This document shows, in pieces, positions 1 through 10,284 of a stretch of 64,000 nt of DNA. Position 1 is the stretch's first letter. Each line of letters opens with the position of its first letter. The notes under the pieces are model-generated. The model had not been told where the DNA came from. It saw only the letters and a list, made by a program, of their open reading frames with translations, and ran no database searches. A program made the translations under genes and the position numbers. Source of the DNA: Flaveria trinervia (taxonomy: Eukaryota > Streptophyta > Magnoliopsida > Asterales > Asteraceae); the NCBI GenBank assembly GCA_025506515.1, contig CM046456.1, positions 15,189,061 through 15,253,060 on the forward strand, read 5' to 3'.

Positions 1-2035
1 CATTCAAGATCTTCTTTCTAAAAAGTCTCAAACCTGGAATCTAGGTTAGGGACTTTAGAGCAAGGATCTGCCACTTAGCAACTTGAGATTGACAATCTCA
101 AGGCTCAACTAGTGAGAAACAGACAGAGAGGTCTGTTAGACATGTACCTATTCAGGTCTCCCTGAATTCCTCCTCCAGCTCATCTAGCTCTCAAGATGAT
201 GCTACCAAAAAAAGGGGAGAATGTTCAAAGACAAACACATAAGGAACCACGAGCTGGCCTTCCACTTCAAACATCTTCCTCTCCCATCATCTCTGCGCCT
301 GAAACATCTCAGGTCACTCTTCAGATTGATCCAAAAAGTCTCAGTGATCTCTACAGACTCTTCACCAAGTTTCTGTAAGATCTTCCTTTGAGCAGTCAAG
401 TCATGATGCTGCAATGATCTACTTGGGAGCAGAAGAACTTCAAAGGCTGACTGCACCTTCTACCAATGTGGAAGAAGTTGGTCAACATAAGGTCCTCATG
501 GAACCTAAGATTTCAATTCGAGGGGAAATGAGAATCGATGGCCCAGCACTGAAAAGTTGGGACAGAATTGTATCTCCTTTAACTTCGAAGCTGAAGTTAA
601 AGCCTCGGAAGAACAAGCTGAATTTTCCGAAGCTGAAATGGAGTTGCGGACTGAAGGACTGTTTAAAATGCCGAGGAAACTGATCATCACAGATGTATCC
701 TGGAAATGGCATCTGAAATGAGCAGCGAAGACTTTCCATTGCACCTCCATCTCAGACACCATCTTTGACTCTCTCACAATCAGAAACCTCTCTCTAAGAC
801 CACCACATTCAGGATCTTCAAAGGATAAAGGTAAAAGGAAGATGACTGCGGAAGAGATTCAGGAAGAGGAGAAGACTGAGAAACTTAAGAAGAAAGGAAA
901 CTTCAGACTGAAAATTTGCTAGCTGCCAGCACAAATAGCTGCTTCCAATCAGGAGGTTTCTTCAATAAAAGAAGAGAGCAGATCATTGACCAACTCATTG
1001 AAATGGGAGCTGCCAATAAAGAAACAATCCTGCTACCATTAGAGGAGTTGATGGATCTGGAGAAGGCAACCAGGCTGAGACTTGAAGAAGAACCGGGTTG
1101 GCCTTAGAGGAAAAGGAAAAGAAATAGAAGGAGGATGAATTGCAGCTGAGGAGAGACAGGATAAACTTCCTACTCTCCAGAGGCTTTGATCTTCAAGAAC
1201 TCTCTCCACACAATGATGACACGATCCCCTGGCTCTTCAACAAAGAGCAGGACCTAATGGAGAAAGAAAGGAAAAAGGCTGCAAAAGAAAAGGCCAGAGA
1301 GAAAAGAAGAAAGAAGAAGAGGCTAGGGTCACTGGCTCCAAGAAGCTTACTGAGAAGCCTGGATGAAGGACTATCTTCGGGCTCATGGCTTCTCCGGTAG
1401 GCAGGTGGGTCCTATGTCTAAAAGGACACTCCAACGGATTGTTAGTGAAATTAAGGCTGACATCCGGTTGGGAAAAGGAAAGAGACGTATAGAAGGGTAA
1501 AAGGATGACCTTCACTGCTTCTACCCAACCACAACTTGAACCCTTATCCTCACCATTCACCATTAAACCTGAACCCTTCACCCCTAAACCCACATCACTA
1601 CCCACTACTACTCCTTCACCACAACCTCCTAAACTTCCCATAATCCAACCCAAAACACTAGCCAGAACCTCTGAACCTAAACCTACCCAATCACCCTCCA
1701 AACCTCCCTTCACCTTCTCAACATCTCTCCCTTGAGGAGTTTAAGGCAATCAAGACGAAGCTTACTAACTGCACCACTTTGAGCGAAGTCTCCTGTGTAG
1801 AAGACTCTGTTAACATTACCTATGTAGATGGATCTTCAAGTTCCTCACAAGAGAAAGATTCCTTGATTTACCTAGAGGAACTTTGGACCAGGCTGCAAGA
1901 CTTTTGGGTCTCAATTCAGACTCTTTAAATAAGGAAGAAAAGAAGCTCAGAAGGAAACTGGTGACTCTGCTGGATACAAGAAAAGAGGACAAGATTCTTA
2001 GTCAGCCTCTTGTGCCTAGAAAGAAGATAATCCAT
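1..2035 (+). pseudogene. Family-B copia aORF, C-terminal half (copy 1), broken
   Basis: This is part of the extra reading frame that SIRE-like copia elements carry between pol and the 3' LTR. Frames are broken several times. Recognisable pieces are a helical stretch (916-1107), a Lys/Arg/Glu-rich coiled-coil-like stretch (1140-1400) containing the basic cluster REKRRKKKR, a proline-rich linker (1505-1735) and a last piece (about 1736-2035) ending in RKKIIH. The order helical, charged, Pro-rich, C-terminal domain matches the better preserved family-A aORF at 16059-19405. The Tekay element interrupts the last piece at 2036, and the frame resumes at 12640. The same sequence recurs at 52963-54999, where its upstream link to a family-B element is visible. 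The function is unknown; env-like is the usual label for ORFs in this place, but no signal peptide or membrane segment is seen. Confidence 0.75.
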
Positions 2036-2105
2036 TGTAACATCCTGTAATTTTTTTCCGTCCTTATTTATTTATGTTTGTGCGTGGCCTCGTTAGTAAA
2101 GGTTT

Positions 2106-2135
2106 AAATAATAATAATAATAATATAATAAATAA

Positions 2136-2171
<36 letters not shown>

Positions 2172-2340
2172 TTTTAAAGTAACGGTAACAATTATAATTG
2201 TAATAATAACATATAATAAAAAAAAGTATAATGTCGATAATCATAATAATAATAATAATATAATACTAATAATATAATAATATAATAATAATATCATAGT
2301 AATACTAATAATAATATAACATAATAATAGTATTAATAAT
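2106..2340. repeat. (AAT)n microsatellite in LTR U3
   Basis: Long interrupted runs of AAT/ATA trinucleotides near the start of the LTR. The tract length differs between the 5' and 3' LTRs (the 3' LTR tract is about 10101-10325), as expected for replication slippage. It produces a spurious Asn/Ile reading frame. Confidence 0.9.
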
Positions 2341-2849
2341 AAAAATTCTTAAATCAAAGTTCAAGGGGTGTTCTGCCAAATTCTAAACTTGAAAATCAAA
2401 GATAGATAGATTAGTTTTTAACCAACAGCCCAAACCTCAGGGACTGAAGGTGTAACTCTGCTTTCCTTTGCCCGTTTTTCCGGTGGCTTCGGCCGGAGCT
2501 CCGCCGAGCTCCGGCGAAGCTACAAACCCCGATTTTTGCCGTTTTTGACCCAATCAAACCGCCCAAACCCCTCGGTCCCAGGTTTCGAACTCGAATCCCT
2601 ACCCAATTTGAGTTCCCGCTCGTTGCAATCTTTCCAAATCAAACCGAGGCTAACTATGTACAAATCCGAGTCGAATCTCATCCAAATTCTTAATTGAACC
2701 AAATCAATCACACCTAAAGCTAATACGCGGTCGAATCAATTAATCAATCAATTAATTTCGCAAATTAACAGACCGAATCTCGCAAATTTGGTAAACAAGA
2801 ACGCGTTTTCAAAATCAAACGGTTATGCCCGAAACCATGAAATCAAGTC

Positions 2850-2858
2850 TATAAATTA
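2850..2858 (+). promoter_or_regulatory. TATA box of Tekay LTR promoter
   Basis: TATAAATTA lies about 0.8 kb into the LTR and is followed by GC-richer sequence with an AAACCCT telobox-like motif near 2888. This is the expected place for the Pol II start (U3/R boundary). It is present in all LTR copies (10824, 55813, 63787). The transcription start is not shown by sequence alone. Confidence 0.55.
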
Positions 2859-3175
2859 GAGGCCTTTGGTTCATTCTGAGGTTCCTAAACCCTCCGTAAG
2901 CTCAATATCTCCATAAACCCTCCCGATCAAAAAGCCCCAAATCAAGAACATCCGAGCCTAAGTCGAGCTCGAAACCTTTCAAAACCTCAGTAACTCGGGT
3001 AATTAAAACATGTTTTATACTCGATTCGGTCCAAGGATCAAAGCCCCATGATGATTCGAGTGATTAACATCGAATCGAGGGTCGATTTTGGATCAGATGA
3101 ACCTAGGGTTCATCGGATTTGGGGAAACGGGGAAGCCTCGTTTAAGATTAAAAGAAACCGAAGTGAACTACGGCC

Positions 3176-3256
3176 ACGGCCCTGGTTCACTGGTTCCCGC
3201 ATCCCATTCCCTAGGGGAGACCCGGGTTCGACCCCGGCAAACCCCTATCCCCTTTT
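3176..3256 (+). repeat. tRNA-derived (SINE-head-like) module with Pol III A and B boxes
   Basis: An A box TGGTTCACTGG at 3183-3193 and a B box GGTTCGACCCC at 3225-3235 sit 31 bases apart, the spacing of tRNA-derived SINEs. The B box lies in a T-arm-like stem-loop (CCGGG, loop TTCGACC, CCGG). A TTTT run near 3255 could end a Pol III transcript. The flanking acceptor-like positions do not pair, so this is not a functional tRNA. It is present in every copy of this LTR in the window and absent from the related solo LTR at 20811-23139. Confidence 0.6.
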
Positions 3257-4162
3257 AAAATTTTTCTGTCTGTTTTTTTTTCTTTTTTTTCCTTTTTTTT
3301 TTCTTTCTTTTCTGTTTTATTTATATTAACTACCCCTTTGCTTAAATTTTTAAATTCTGAGATTTTTATAAATTCAGAACTTATTTATTATTTTATATTA
3401 TTTATTTTAATAAAATCAAAGGTTTATAAATATGTTTGAATTGAAAATCCATTGTGGTATTTTCCTTATTTGGATTATTTAAAGTAATGTTGTTATGGAA
3501 AATATAATACTTGTGTAAAAATATTTTAATTATTTAAATATATGTATACATATTGACAAACAATTAGAACGATTAATTATACATATAATTATATAAACAT
3601 ATCAAAGTGTATATATTTCTTCACTTATATAATCAATATATACAACCTTCATAAATCGGTTAACGTGCGATTAGTTTTCTTTATTTATATTAGCCTTTCT
3701 CTTCGCGCAATAAATCTAATTATCATTTCGTTTCATTAACCCGATTCACATTAATAACACGAAATAAATAGATGTCAACTCTATTCAATCCATAATTAAG
3801 AACCCTAAAACAAAATAATTAATCATCAAACCGATTATAACCGTTACCTTATTCTTATTAGGTGCCTTGTGACGTTTGTGTTGGAAATCTTATTCGTGGT
3901 TATTCTTATTTCATCTTCAGTCTTCTTATTATCATGTGAGTTCTTATGCCCCATTTTATATATTTTTTACACCTTTCGGGGTGAAACATGTTGGTTATAC
4001 AAACATACTCATACACGTTTTGATACTTATTACGCACGTGCAATTCTTTACATAGTCGTGGTTATTTGAATATGTTAAGTTGTATATGAGATGTGACATA
4101 CGTGTGCAATCATTAACTATAACTAGCCTGGCGAAGTCTTAGATCTTTGGGCCTGACAAGCC

Positions 4163-4232
4163 TATTTGGTGCTAAAGCCGAGGGATTGCCGGCTCCTAGG
4201 AGCCGTATGCTTGTGCACTAGGGAACCAAATA
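4163..4232 (+). other. LTR hairpin with inner 16-bp palindrome
   Basis: Arms TATTTGGT (4163-4170) and ACCAAATA (4225-4232) are perfect complements. The loop contains the perfect palindrome CGGCTCCTAGGAGCCG (4190-4205). At the homologous place in the solo LTR at 20811-23139 a different but equally perfect hairpin is found (21239-21257), so the pairing is kept while bases change. Confidence 0.6.
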
Positions 4233-4666
4233 CACTTAGCTAATCATGCTTACTCATATTATTCAGTCAAGGTTTGATTGTAACTATGCATGTTCTATAT
4301 ACTTACTATCTTGTGACCATTGACTAGAATTGCCACATTCTTTCTCATGATATATACTTATTGTATTTTAAAACCATGAGAACTCACCAACTTGCTAGTT
4401 GACTTTATTTTCAACATGTTTCAGGTAATGTGCAAGTTTAATGATGACTGAAGAAACGCTTAAGCATAGGATATGGACCTAGACTTAAATGAACATTTGG
4501 ATTCCTATTTATGTTTATTTATTTTTCTTGTAAGACGTGGATGTATGTGATGTTTGAAAACAATTGATTAATGGCATTTATATTTTAACATAGCGTTATG
4601 TGGCTGTGAACAATCTTAACCCTCACACTTCGACGTTTCCGCCGTCATGGTTGGGGTGTGACAGAT

Positions 4667-4678
4667 TGGTATCAGAGC
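4667..4678 (+). other. Primer binding site, initiator tRNA-Met
   Basis: TGGTATCAGAGC follows the LTR end after three bases (GAT). It is the standard plant LTR-retrotransposon site complementary to the 3' end of initiator tRNA-Met. Confidence 0.93.
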
Positions 4679-5327
4679 CCATAACTATAGGGAACTAGGT
4701 TATTAGAAATGGTGACCTAGACTATAGTTTATGCATGATCCTTATAGGATGGTATTCTTATGAATACATACATATGTTTGCATGCTGCCTAACGCTATGC
4801 CTTATGTGCAATGTGATGCCTTAGTATAGGTGCCTCTTTGCATGAATACATTGTTACCTGTCTCCCCTAGACTTATCTTAAACATTGATCCTCCCCGACA
4901 ACTGCTACTACTTAAATCTTTCTTCATCTCAAAGTGGAACTTATTGATAGAAATCCTTAGACTTAAGCCCAAATCCTATAAATATCTCATCAAGATTTTT
5001 GATCCCATGAACCATAGAACTAGTGTGGTACGTAGACACCTGTATCCTGGTTTTCCTGGCAAAAGGCCCTCGGGCTAAGGTAAGCATTTCGTATAAATCC
5101 TACGGGACCGTCATGCTTACCTGGGGATTTTCGGGATGAGTGATAAACTATGGCCAACATACACCAGTTTCTGAGGCGAATGGGTCAATTCATCTTGACG
5201 TGTCAACGTTTCCAAATGGTGATGCGTCATCAAATGGAATCAATCCGTACAACCCATGATTCTTACTTTAACTGTCCATCCTTATTACCCTTTTAACCGA
5301 CCCTAATCCAATTTATATTTTTCCAGC
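4679..5327 (+). other. Tekay untranslated leader
   Basis: About 650 bases between primer site and gag start. It holds an 82-codon open frame at 4830-5078 that matches nothing I recognise and could be an upstream ORF or chance. No other feature is seen. Confidence 0.6.
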
Positions 5328-6516
5328 ATGTCTCGTTACCATGGAACCCGAGGAAGATCCGGCCGTAAGCTTGCCGCCATGATTGCCCGACAAATGGCTG
5401 CGGTCATCCCGACTATGGTGGCTGAACTCAGCAGCACCATGATCGCCAACGTCACAAGCAACAGCAACGGCCAAGGGGAAAATAGTGCAAACCAAGGCCG
5501 TAACAACCAGACGTGCACTTTCAAACACTTTAGTTCGTGCAAGCCTCCCAGTTTCAGTGGCAAGGAAGGTGCCACCGGTCTCCTGGAATGGTTTGAAGGA
5601 ATGGAGAACACCTTCGTCAACTGTGAGTGTCCTGAAGCACTCAAGGTGAGGTATGCCACCAGTATGTTGCAGCAAAGGGCCTTGACATGGTGGAACAGTG
5701 AAAAGAGGAACCGAGGTCCCGACGCGATCTTGGCTTTAACGTGGGAGGAATTCAAAAACATAGCCATTGCCAAGTTTTGCCCGAGAAGTGAAATCCAGAA
5801 ATTGGAGGAGGAATTCTGGAACCTGAAACAGGATGGCGGGAACCATCTGGCATATTCTACCCGTCATCACGAACTGAGTATACTGCTGCCCACATGGTGG
5901 ATACTGTTTCACGGAATGTGGAAAAATTCATTAAGGGTGTGCCGCCCCAGATCCAGGATGCCGTGGTGGGTAGCCGACCCGCAACTTTGGAGGAAGCTAT
6001 CACTATCACTGCACAGTTGACAGAGAACCACATCCGAGCAGGCACCATGTCTGCAAAGGGTGCCAAGAAAACTGAGAAGACGGTCCCTGAGGAGGTCAAG
6101 GAGGTCAAGGTGGATAACAAAAAGAGGAAGTTTGTACCGGCACGGAACTACGCCGTGGCCGCTCCTAAGCCACCCCAGAGACAGTGTGTTCCAGGACTGC
6201 ACCGGCAGCACAAGTGCCCGTGGCAAGGGCTTATGCAGGCCCTCTACCCTTGTGCAACACATGTAAGTACCATCATCCGGGGAATCTCCCGTGTCGCATC
6301 TGCACACTATGCGGCAAGTACGGGCATCTCGTGGCAACGTGTCGCCGAGCAATGGGGAACGCAGTGACGGAACCAACCGGGCCTGCTACAATTGCGGAGA
6401 ACCGGGTCACTACCGACCCCAGTGCCCTCGTCTTGTGGGCAATGTTCCACAAGCTCGCGGACGTGCCTTCAACATCAACGCAAACCAAGCTCAGGCGAAC
6501 AACGATGTGGTGAACG
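5328..6516 (+). pseudogene. gag: Tekay gag, frameshifted
   Basis: The capsid/nucleocapsid protein that packages element RNA. ATG 5328 opens MSRYHGTRG. The capsid core follows, with the gag-typical ALTWWNSEKR and TWEEFKN blocks about residues 120-145. The frame breaks near 5880-5900 and again near 6190 and 6290. Near the end two zinc-knuckle-like motifs lie in different frames: CTLCGKYGHLVATC and CYNCGEPGHYRPQC (CX2CX4HX4C). The same breaks occur in copy 2 at 58292, except for one extra 1-base difference near 5987. The frame ends at a candidate 5' splice site (6517) in front of the protease region. As read it cannot give a full Gag. Confidence 0.85.
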
Positions 6517-6601
6517 GTACGTAACTTTCAACCCTATCTCCGTAAAATTTCTCAAAAAAAAATTCCTGGTTTATGCCCTAAGTGCCTTTTAACCTACACA
6601 G
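6517..6601 (+). other. Candidate 85-nt intron between gag and protease
   Basis: It starts GTACGTAA and ends CTACACAG, is AU-rich, and contains stops in the gag frame. Its length is 1 modulo 3. The zinc-knuckle frame before it and the protease frame after it differ by exactly that one base, so removal would bring them into phase. It is identical in copy 2 (59480-59564). It could instead be an insertion or a programmed frameshift region. Confidence 0.45.
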
Positions 6602-7838
6602 GTATGTTTCTTATTAATGATACCTATGCTTACGTACTATTTGATTCGGGTGCCGATAAGAGTTTCGTTTCCTTAGAATTCGAACCGACACTTGCTAAAC
6701 CTCGTGTGAATTTGGGAAGACCTCTCACTGTTGAAGTTGCCGATGGGGAACGATCACCGTCGACGTGGTCATCCGCGATTGCCTATTGTGTCTCGACGAT
6801 CATAAATTTCTTATCGACCTCATTCCTATGAAGCTCGGAGTTTCGACGTTATTATTGGCATGGATTGTTATCGAAGAATCATGCTGAGATCGTTTGTTTT
6901 GAGAAGTGCATTCGCATACCCTTACCGTCCGGGGACACGTTGAAGGTGTTCGGTGAACGGTCTTCCAAAAGACTCAAGCTTATGTCATGCACTCAAGCTC
7001 GAAAGTGCCTGAGTAAGAGTTATCCAGCATTCTTGGCTTACGTAGTCAACACCAAAGTCAAAAGGAAGGAACTCAAGGATGTTCCAGTTGTACGAGAATT
7101 CCCTGAAGTTTTTCCCGACGACCTTAGTGGGTTACCTCCTGTACGGGAAGTTGAATTCAAAATCGACTTGATCCCGGGAGCGAGCCCCATGGCCAAATCA
7201 CCTTACCGACTCGCACCATCTGAAATGCAAGAACTCTCTAGCCACTCCAGGAATTATCCGAGAAGGGTTTTATCCGCCCTAGTTCTTCCCCTTGGGGAGC
7301 ACCTGTCTTATTGTGAAGAAGAAAGACGGGTCATTTCGCATGTGTATCGATTACCGGGAGCTCAACAAGTTACCGTCAAGAACCGGTATCCCCTTCCTCG
7401 TATCGACGACCTCTTCGATCAACTTCAAGGAGCTGCAATCTTTTCAAAAATCGACTTGCGTTCGGGTTATCACCAACTGCGAGTCCACGAAGACGATATC
7501 CCAAGACCGCATTCCGCACTCGGTACGGGCATTACGAGTTTATGGTTATGCCTTTCGGCTTAACAATGCTCCTGCGGTCTTCATGGACCTTATGAACCGA
7601 GTGTGCAAGCCGTACCTAGATAAATTTGTCATTGTGTTCATCGATGACATTCTTATCTATTCCAAATCCCGCACCGATCATGAACTTCATCTCCGGCAGA
7701 TCCTCGAACTGTTGAAGAAGGAACAACTATACGCAAAGTCTCAAAATGTGAGTTTTGGCTTGAAGAAGTACAATTCTTGGGACACGTTGTGAATAGCCAA
7801 GGAATTCACGTCGACCCTGCAAAGGTTGAAGCTGTTAG
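6602..7838 (+). pseudogene. pol: Tekay pol: protease and reverse transcriptase, frameshifted
   Basis: Aspartic protease and the polymerase that copies element RNA. The protease active site reads VLFDSGADKSFVS (6631-6669). Two compensating shifts follow near 6750 and 6836. RT blocks are then seen in alternating frames: PYRLAPSEMQEL (about 7203), KKDGSFRMCIDYRELNK (from about 7316), NRYPLPRIDDLFDQLQ and FSKIDLRSGYHQLRV (about 7380-7490), and the catalytic FIDDILIYSK (about 7637). At least four frame changes lie between 7230 and 7565, and another break follows at 7792. All key motifs survive but no single frame covers them. Copy 2 has the same breaks. Confidence 0.88.
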
Positions 7839-8843
7839 GAATTGGGGTACTCCCACGACTCCAACGGAGTTCGATCGTTCCTTGGCCTAGCCGGGTATTA
7901 TCGACGATTTATTGCCAATTTCTCAAAAATCGCAAAGCCACTCACATTCTTGACCCAGAAGAACCAGCCTTTCGAGTGGAAATCCGAACAAGAAGAGGCG
8001 TTTGAGACATTGAAGCATAAACTATGCAACGCTCCTGTTTTAACGCTACCAGATGGAAACGACGATTTCACAGTATATTGTGACGCGTCGAGACAAGGTC
8101 TTGGTTGCGTCCTCATGCAATGGGGAAAGGTAATAGCCTACGCCTCGAGGCAATTGAAGGTTCATGAGGTAAATTACACAACGCACGATCTCGAGCTCGG
8201 AGCGGTGGTCTTTGCCTTGAAAATCTGGGGACACTATTTATATGGCACACAATGTATAGTGTACACGGACCACAAGAGCCTCCAGCATGTTTTCAATCAG
8301 AAGGATCTCAATATGAGGCAACGTCGATGGGTGGAGCTAATTAGTGACTACGACTGCGACATCCGATACCATCCCGGCAAGGCAAATGTCGTAGCTGATG
8401 CGTTGAGTAGGAAGACGCACCAAAAGATGGTTTCCGTCCAAGAGATTCGCGACCGTCGGCAATGGTTCGATACATTGGGAGAGTTTGACACTGAAGTCCG
8501 ACTTGATGTCAACAATGCTACCGTGTTACTGCAAAATTTGAGGATCGATTGTGACATCGAGTCAAGCATCCGAGAAGCCCAGCAGGCAGTGCAAGTCGAA
8601 GAGAGTATGAAAGATGAACTTGAGCCCAATCTTGTAGCCCAACTGGAAGCAAGAGCCAATGGGTTGATGTATTTCGCAAACCGAATCTGGATTCCCAAAC
8701 ATAATAACCTTCGGGCTTTTATCATGAATGAAGCACATCAGACTCGCTATTCTATCCACCCGGCTCCGATAAGATATACATGGACTTGCGGAGTCAATAT
8801 TGGTGGCCCGAATGAAACGAGACATAGCAACCTACGTTGCTAA
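7839..8843 (+). pseudogene. pol: Tekay pol: RT end, RNase H and integrase N-terminus
   Basis: An open stretch of over 330 codons. It opens with the RT C-terminal block (FLGLAGYYRRFIANFS). RNase H follows with the expected acidic residues in YCDASRQGLG, DLELGAVVFAL, YTDHKSLQH and NVVADALSRK. RNase H degrades the RNA strand of the RNA:DNA hybrid. The stretch ends in the integrase zinc-binding region, where the frame shifts near 8760-8800. Copy 2 differs here by one substitution that changes the Ala after the first RNase H Asp to Val (position 8084, C to T). Confidence 0.88.
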
Positions 8844-9981
8844 GTGCCTCACGTCCACGAAGGTTAAAGCGGAACATCAACGTCCAAGTGGCTTACTCGA
8901 GCAACCCGAAATTCCCATGTGGAAATGGGAGCATATATCCATGGACTTCATAACTAAGCTACCTCGGACATCTCACGGGCACGATAGCATATGGGTAATC
9001 GTCGACCGACTGACCAAGTCGGCACACTTTATACCCATACGCGACACTTATAAGACATCGAGGTTAGCACGAATTTACATCGACGAGATCGTAAGCCGTC
9101 ATGGAGTGCCCCTTCACATCATATCCGACCGAGACGCCCGATTTACTTCTCACTTCTGGTCTTCCATGCAAGAACTTCTGGGTACACAATTGGATTTAAG
9201 AACGGCTTACCATCCCCAAACCGACGGTCAAACGGAGCGGACAATCCAAACTCTGGAAGACCTGTTGCGTCTCTGTGTTCTCGATTTTGGTGGCGACTGG
9301 GATACGCATCTACCACTCGCAGAGTTCTCCTACAATAATAGTTACCATTCAAGCATCCAAATGGCACCATTTGAGGCACTTTATGGTTGTAAGTGTCATT
9401 CCCCGATTTGCTGGACCGACATGGGTAAAAATCTTATCACCGGTCCCGAACTCATACAAGAGACGACCGATAAAGTTGCTATCATCCGCAAGAACTTGGA
9501 AACGGCTAGGAGTCGACAGAAGAGCTACGCCGATAAACGTCGCAAGCCACTAGAATTTCAAGTTGGGGAGATGGTCCTTCTCAAGGTCTCGCCATGGAAA
9601 GGTGTAGTTCGTTTTGGAAGAAAGGGCAAGTTAGCTCCGAGATTTGTAGGACCTTTTAAGATCCTAAAAAGGGTCGGGAAAGTAGCCTATAAACTCGAAC
9701 TACCCCCCGACCTTAGCGGAATTCACCCGGTCTTCCACGTCTCGAACCTGAGGAAGTGTTTGGCCGACGATGACTTGCATGTGCCATTGGAAGACATCCA
9801 GATCGACGAGTCCCTGCATTTCGTGGAGAAACCAGTCGAAATCATGGATCGCATTATGAAGAAGACTAGGACCTCTACTACCCCAATTGTAAAGGTTCGA
9901 TGGGAGAACAAACGGGGAGCAGAATTCACTTGGGAGCGTGAAGATCACATGAGGAAGACTTATCCTTATTTGTTTTTGTAA
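8800..9981 (+). pseudogene. pol: Tekay pol: integrase core and chromodomain-like tail
   Basis: A 393-codon open stretch, the best preserved part of the element. The catalytic triad of the DDE integrase is visible: Asp in MDFITKLP (8941), Asp in SDRDARF (about 9124) and Glu in DGQTERTIQ (about 9224). The integrase joins element DNA into the chromosome. A GPFKILKRVGKVAYKLELP block (about 9651) and HPVFHVSNLRKC follow. The last 50 residues, from KPVEIMDR through VRWENKRGAEFTWERED, resemble the chromodomain of Tekay/Del chromoviruses, which is thought to steer insertion to marked chromatin. The start given is only an open-frame start; the natural product is a cleaved polyprotein. Confidence 0.9.
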
Positions 9982-10017
9982 CTTTCGTTATTTTTAATTT
10001 CGAGACGAAATTAATTT

Positions 10018-10030
10018 AAGTTGGGGAGAC
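10018..10030 (+). other. Polypurine tract of Tekay copy 1
   Basis: AAGTTGGGGAGAC lies directly before the 3' LTR, the usual plus-strand primer. Confidence 0.8.
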
Positions 10031-10106
10031 TGTAACATCCTGTAATTTTTCCGTCCTTATTTATTTATGTTTGTGCGTGGCCTCGTTAGTAAAGGTTTAA
10101 ATAATA

Positions 10107-10165
<59 letters not shown>

Positions 10166-10248
10166 TAATAATAATAACTTTAAAAGTAACGGTAACAATT
10201 ATAATTGTAATAATAACATATAATAAAAAAAGTATAATGTCGATAATC

Positions 10249-10284
<36 letters not shown>

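Larger units (their letters stand above)
2036..4663 (+). repeat. 5' LTR of Tekay copy 1
   Basis: A 2628-bp LTR bounded by TG and CA. In order it holds an (AAT)n microsatellite, a TATA box at 2850, a tRNA-like A/B-box module near 3183-3235, a long pyrimidine tract (about 3260-3320), AT-rich DNA, and a hairpin region at 4163-4232. The matching 3' LTR is at 10031-12639. It also aligns in antisense, at several blocks, with the solo LTR at 20811-23139. Confidence 0.93.

Noticed and set aside
1237..1713. 158-codon minus-strand frame over the aORF (also 54200-54676)
   Set aside because: It is the antisense of the Pro-rich and charged aORF segments, with Gly/Val-biased composition typical of a shadow frame.
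2074..2277. Open frame rich in Asn and Ile
   Set aside because: It is the translation of the AAT microsatellite in the LTR; the same holds at 55038.
3176..3248. Functional tRNA gene in the LTR
   Set aside because: A and B boxes fit, but acceptor-stem positions do not pair and no anticodon arm is evident; only a tRNA-derived module is supported.
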